Part shown: one piece after another, positions 62,621 through 64,000 of the stretch | How the letters are laid out: every line of letters begins with the position of its first letter | Numbering within the stretch: the stretch's first letter is position 1 | Source: Micropterix aruncella | Taxonomy: Eukaryota > Arthropoda > Insecta > Lepidoptera > Micropterigidae | Assembly: GCA_944548615.1 (NCBI GenBank) | Contig: OX155951.1 | Location: 40,591,964-40,655,963, forward strand | Length of the DNA: 64,000 nucleotides | Direction: 5' to 3' | Notes under the pieces: model-generated | Seen by the model: only the letters and a program-made list of their open reading frames with translations | The model's database searches: none | What the model was told of the DNA's origin: nothing | Position numbers and translations under genes: made by a program

Positions 62621-62939
62621 CTTCTTGGGATTAAATAAAAAAATTATCACTAGTGTTCAATTATTTAAACGCTTTTTGGGGAATGGTAGATCTTCATTAT
62701 ATGAATTTATTTTAGTTCGCTCCACACACCTGATAATGGAAATAAAAGATGTGTAATGTAACTGAATAGTACTCTATGGAATGGTAATCTGCCGTGTTTC
62801 GGACGATTTAGGTTTCCTATGCGGGTAGTTTCAATAAACCAATAAATTTAAAGTCACATACCTTGGGATGAAAGCGGGAGACGAACGCATGCCTACTAGC
62901 AGCGAATACTTTGTGATTATATATTTAGGAGTTTAAAAA

Positions 62940-63243
62940 CATTCGAATGCGTTTCTTCGTGAACTAAAATCGGAAATTAGTTCGTGTGAACGAGACAGGG
63001 CAATACGCTAGAGCGGAACGTGACATAAACGGCTGTCACTTTTTCGCATTAAAACTACCCACCAAAGATAAAGCATCTGAATCTAAGTCCGCACGAAATG
63101 TGTTCAAATTTATTCGGACGAGTATAAGTTCGGCAGGTAGTTTTAATCGACGATCGTTTCATCTCCCGCTCTAACTTATTGCTCTATCTCGTTCGCTTGA
63201 ACTAATTTCAGTTTTAGTTCACAAAGAAATGCGATCGGGCCCA
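62940..63243 (+). mobile_element. MITE family B, complete copy
   Basis: About 300 bp with inverted termini of about 70 bp: GTTTCTTCGTGAACTAAAAT, TTAGTTCGTGTGAACGAGAC and ATACGCTAGAGCGG on the left, matched by CGCTCTAACTTATTGC, CTCGTTCGCTTGAACTAA and TTAGTTCACAAAGAAATGCG on the right. No transposase. The target duplication is unclear. Confidence 0.75.
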
Positions 63244-63484
63244 TTCTATAAGTATTGTTTCAGTATTTGGATGTAATGTTATTATTATTACAGTATTTGA
63301 AGGAATTTCCTTTCTAAGCTAGGTATAATATGTACACTTATTATTAAAAAAAATTGTGGTAAAATAAGGGTTTTTGTTTTTGTAAATTGTAACTTGAATT
63401 ATGGAAATAAATAAATAAATAAATAAAATAAAACAAATGGTTTAATTATAAATTAAAATCATTAAAAACCAGGCAGAATTTTTA
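63244..63484. other. AT-rich spacer with AAAT repeat
   Basis: Contains an AAATAAATAAATAAATAAAT tract at about 63,405-63,432, possibly another LINE tail. Confidence 0.5.
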
Positions 63485-63597
63485 TATTATAAACAAGATT
63501 TGAAACAGATTCGCCGCGTGAAGGTTGTAGCACCCGACGTTTTGGCGATGTTACATGTTGTCCAGGATAGACTGAAGTACTATCAATCGTGATCCGT
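63485..63597 (+). repeat. Fold-back repeat family D, copy 6 (one arm)
   Basis: TTATAAACAAGATTTGAAAC, GCCGCGTGAAGGTTGTAGCA, then CCCGACGTTTTGGCGATGTT and TTGTCCAGGATAGACTGAAG. Confidence 0.65.
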
Positions 63598-63844
63598 TGT
63601 TAGTCTGAAGATAGGTGGCAAACTGCTGTTATTAGTACGTAGATTATAACAGTGGGAGGGGGGGCGCGCGGGAACTTTGATTGAAAACATGCCATACACA
63701 CAATACTCAGTGTATATTGTTTCGCATCCTTGCACTCGGCGATGGGCTTTGAGAAAAGTTCAGAAGAGGGTTCCCCGTGTAGAGAGTTGAAAACCGTGGT
63801 CACTATTAAAGTTCGAGGTCCTACTTATTTCAGCTAGCTTTGTT

Positions 63845-63956
63845 GCGCGCTGTGCGGCGTCAGCCAATCAATTGTGCATTCCGACAGATAACCGGGGGAG
63901 TCTTCCTACAGAGCGGGGGTAGTTGTTAACCTTATGACAGCCTCTCTTGAAACGAG
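63845..63956 (+). repeat. Family A repeat fragment at window end
   Basis: Matches 5,925-6,050: GTGCGGCGTCAGCCAATCAA, TTGTGCATTCCGAC, GAGCGGGGGTAGTTGTTAAC and CTCTTGAAACGA. Confidence 0.65.
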
Positions 63957-64000
63957 GTAAATGGCGTGTCTACGAGTCTATTGTTTAAGTAAATTCATCT

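Overview
This window looks like intergenic or intronic DNA from an insect, most likely a lepidopteran. The evidence is an AT-rich background, BEL/Pao LTR retrotransposons, RTE- and Jockey/CR1-type LINE relics with TAAA or GATGAT tails, a mariner relic, several MITE-like families and long TA microsatellites. The species assignment is inference. I found no convincing host protein-coding exon, rRNA gene or functional tRNA gene; nearly everything recognisable is a mobile element.

Layout. 1-5.3 kb: AT-rich DNA with a hairpin, a degenerate tRNA-like sequence, a LINE 3' end and two GC-richer non-coding islands. 5.3-13.7 kb: a dispersed GC-rich repeat (family A), two TA microsatellites, a transposase scrap, MITE and tandem-unit fragments and an RTE LINE relic. 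13,737-20,291: a nearly pristine plus-strand BEL/Pao element with identical 304-bp LTRs, a perfect 5-bp target duplication and a gag-pol frame broken only by one in-frame stop in integrase. 20.3-40.5 kb: a decayed mariner with TIRs, MITEs, fold-back repeats (family D), LINE 3' ends, a second RTE relic, a third TA microsatellite, a 230-bp GC island, a nested family A copy and a 920-bp element with 52-bp TIRs.

40,534-60,498 is the most striking region. It is a minus-strand BEL/Pao tandem array, LTR-internal-LTR-internal-LTR, with three 1,222-bp LTRs. One 5-bp duplication (tatat) flanks the outer ends only. Both internal regions keep gag, zinc knuckles, protease and integrase but lack the reverse transcriptase and RNase H region. 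Both also share a 2.8-kb LINE insertion in gag that contains an older inverted LINE relic. The lower copy alone carries a further 1.5-kb LINE in integrase. The order inferred is: RT/RNase H loss and LINE-in-gag, then duplication through the LTRs (or an assembly or haplotype artefact), then the second LINE insertion. 60.5-64 kb: fold-back repeats, a LINE 3' end, a complete MITE and a family A fragment.

The genes here do not form a host pathway. They are the gag-pol machinery of retroelements plus transposase and LINE remnants. The plus-strand BEL element is the only one with an almost complete protein set. The array could mobilise only with reverse transcriptase supplied in trans (inference).
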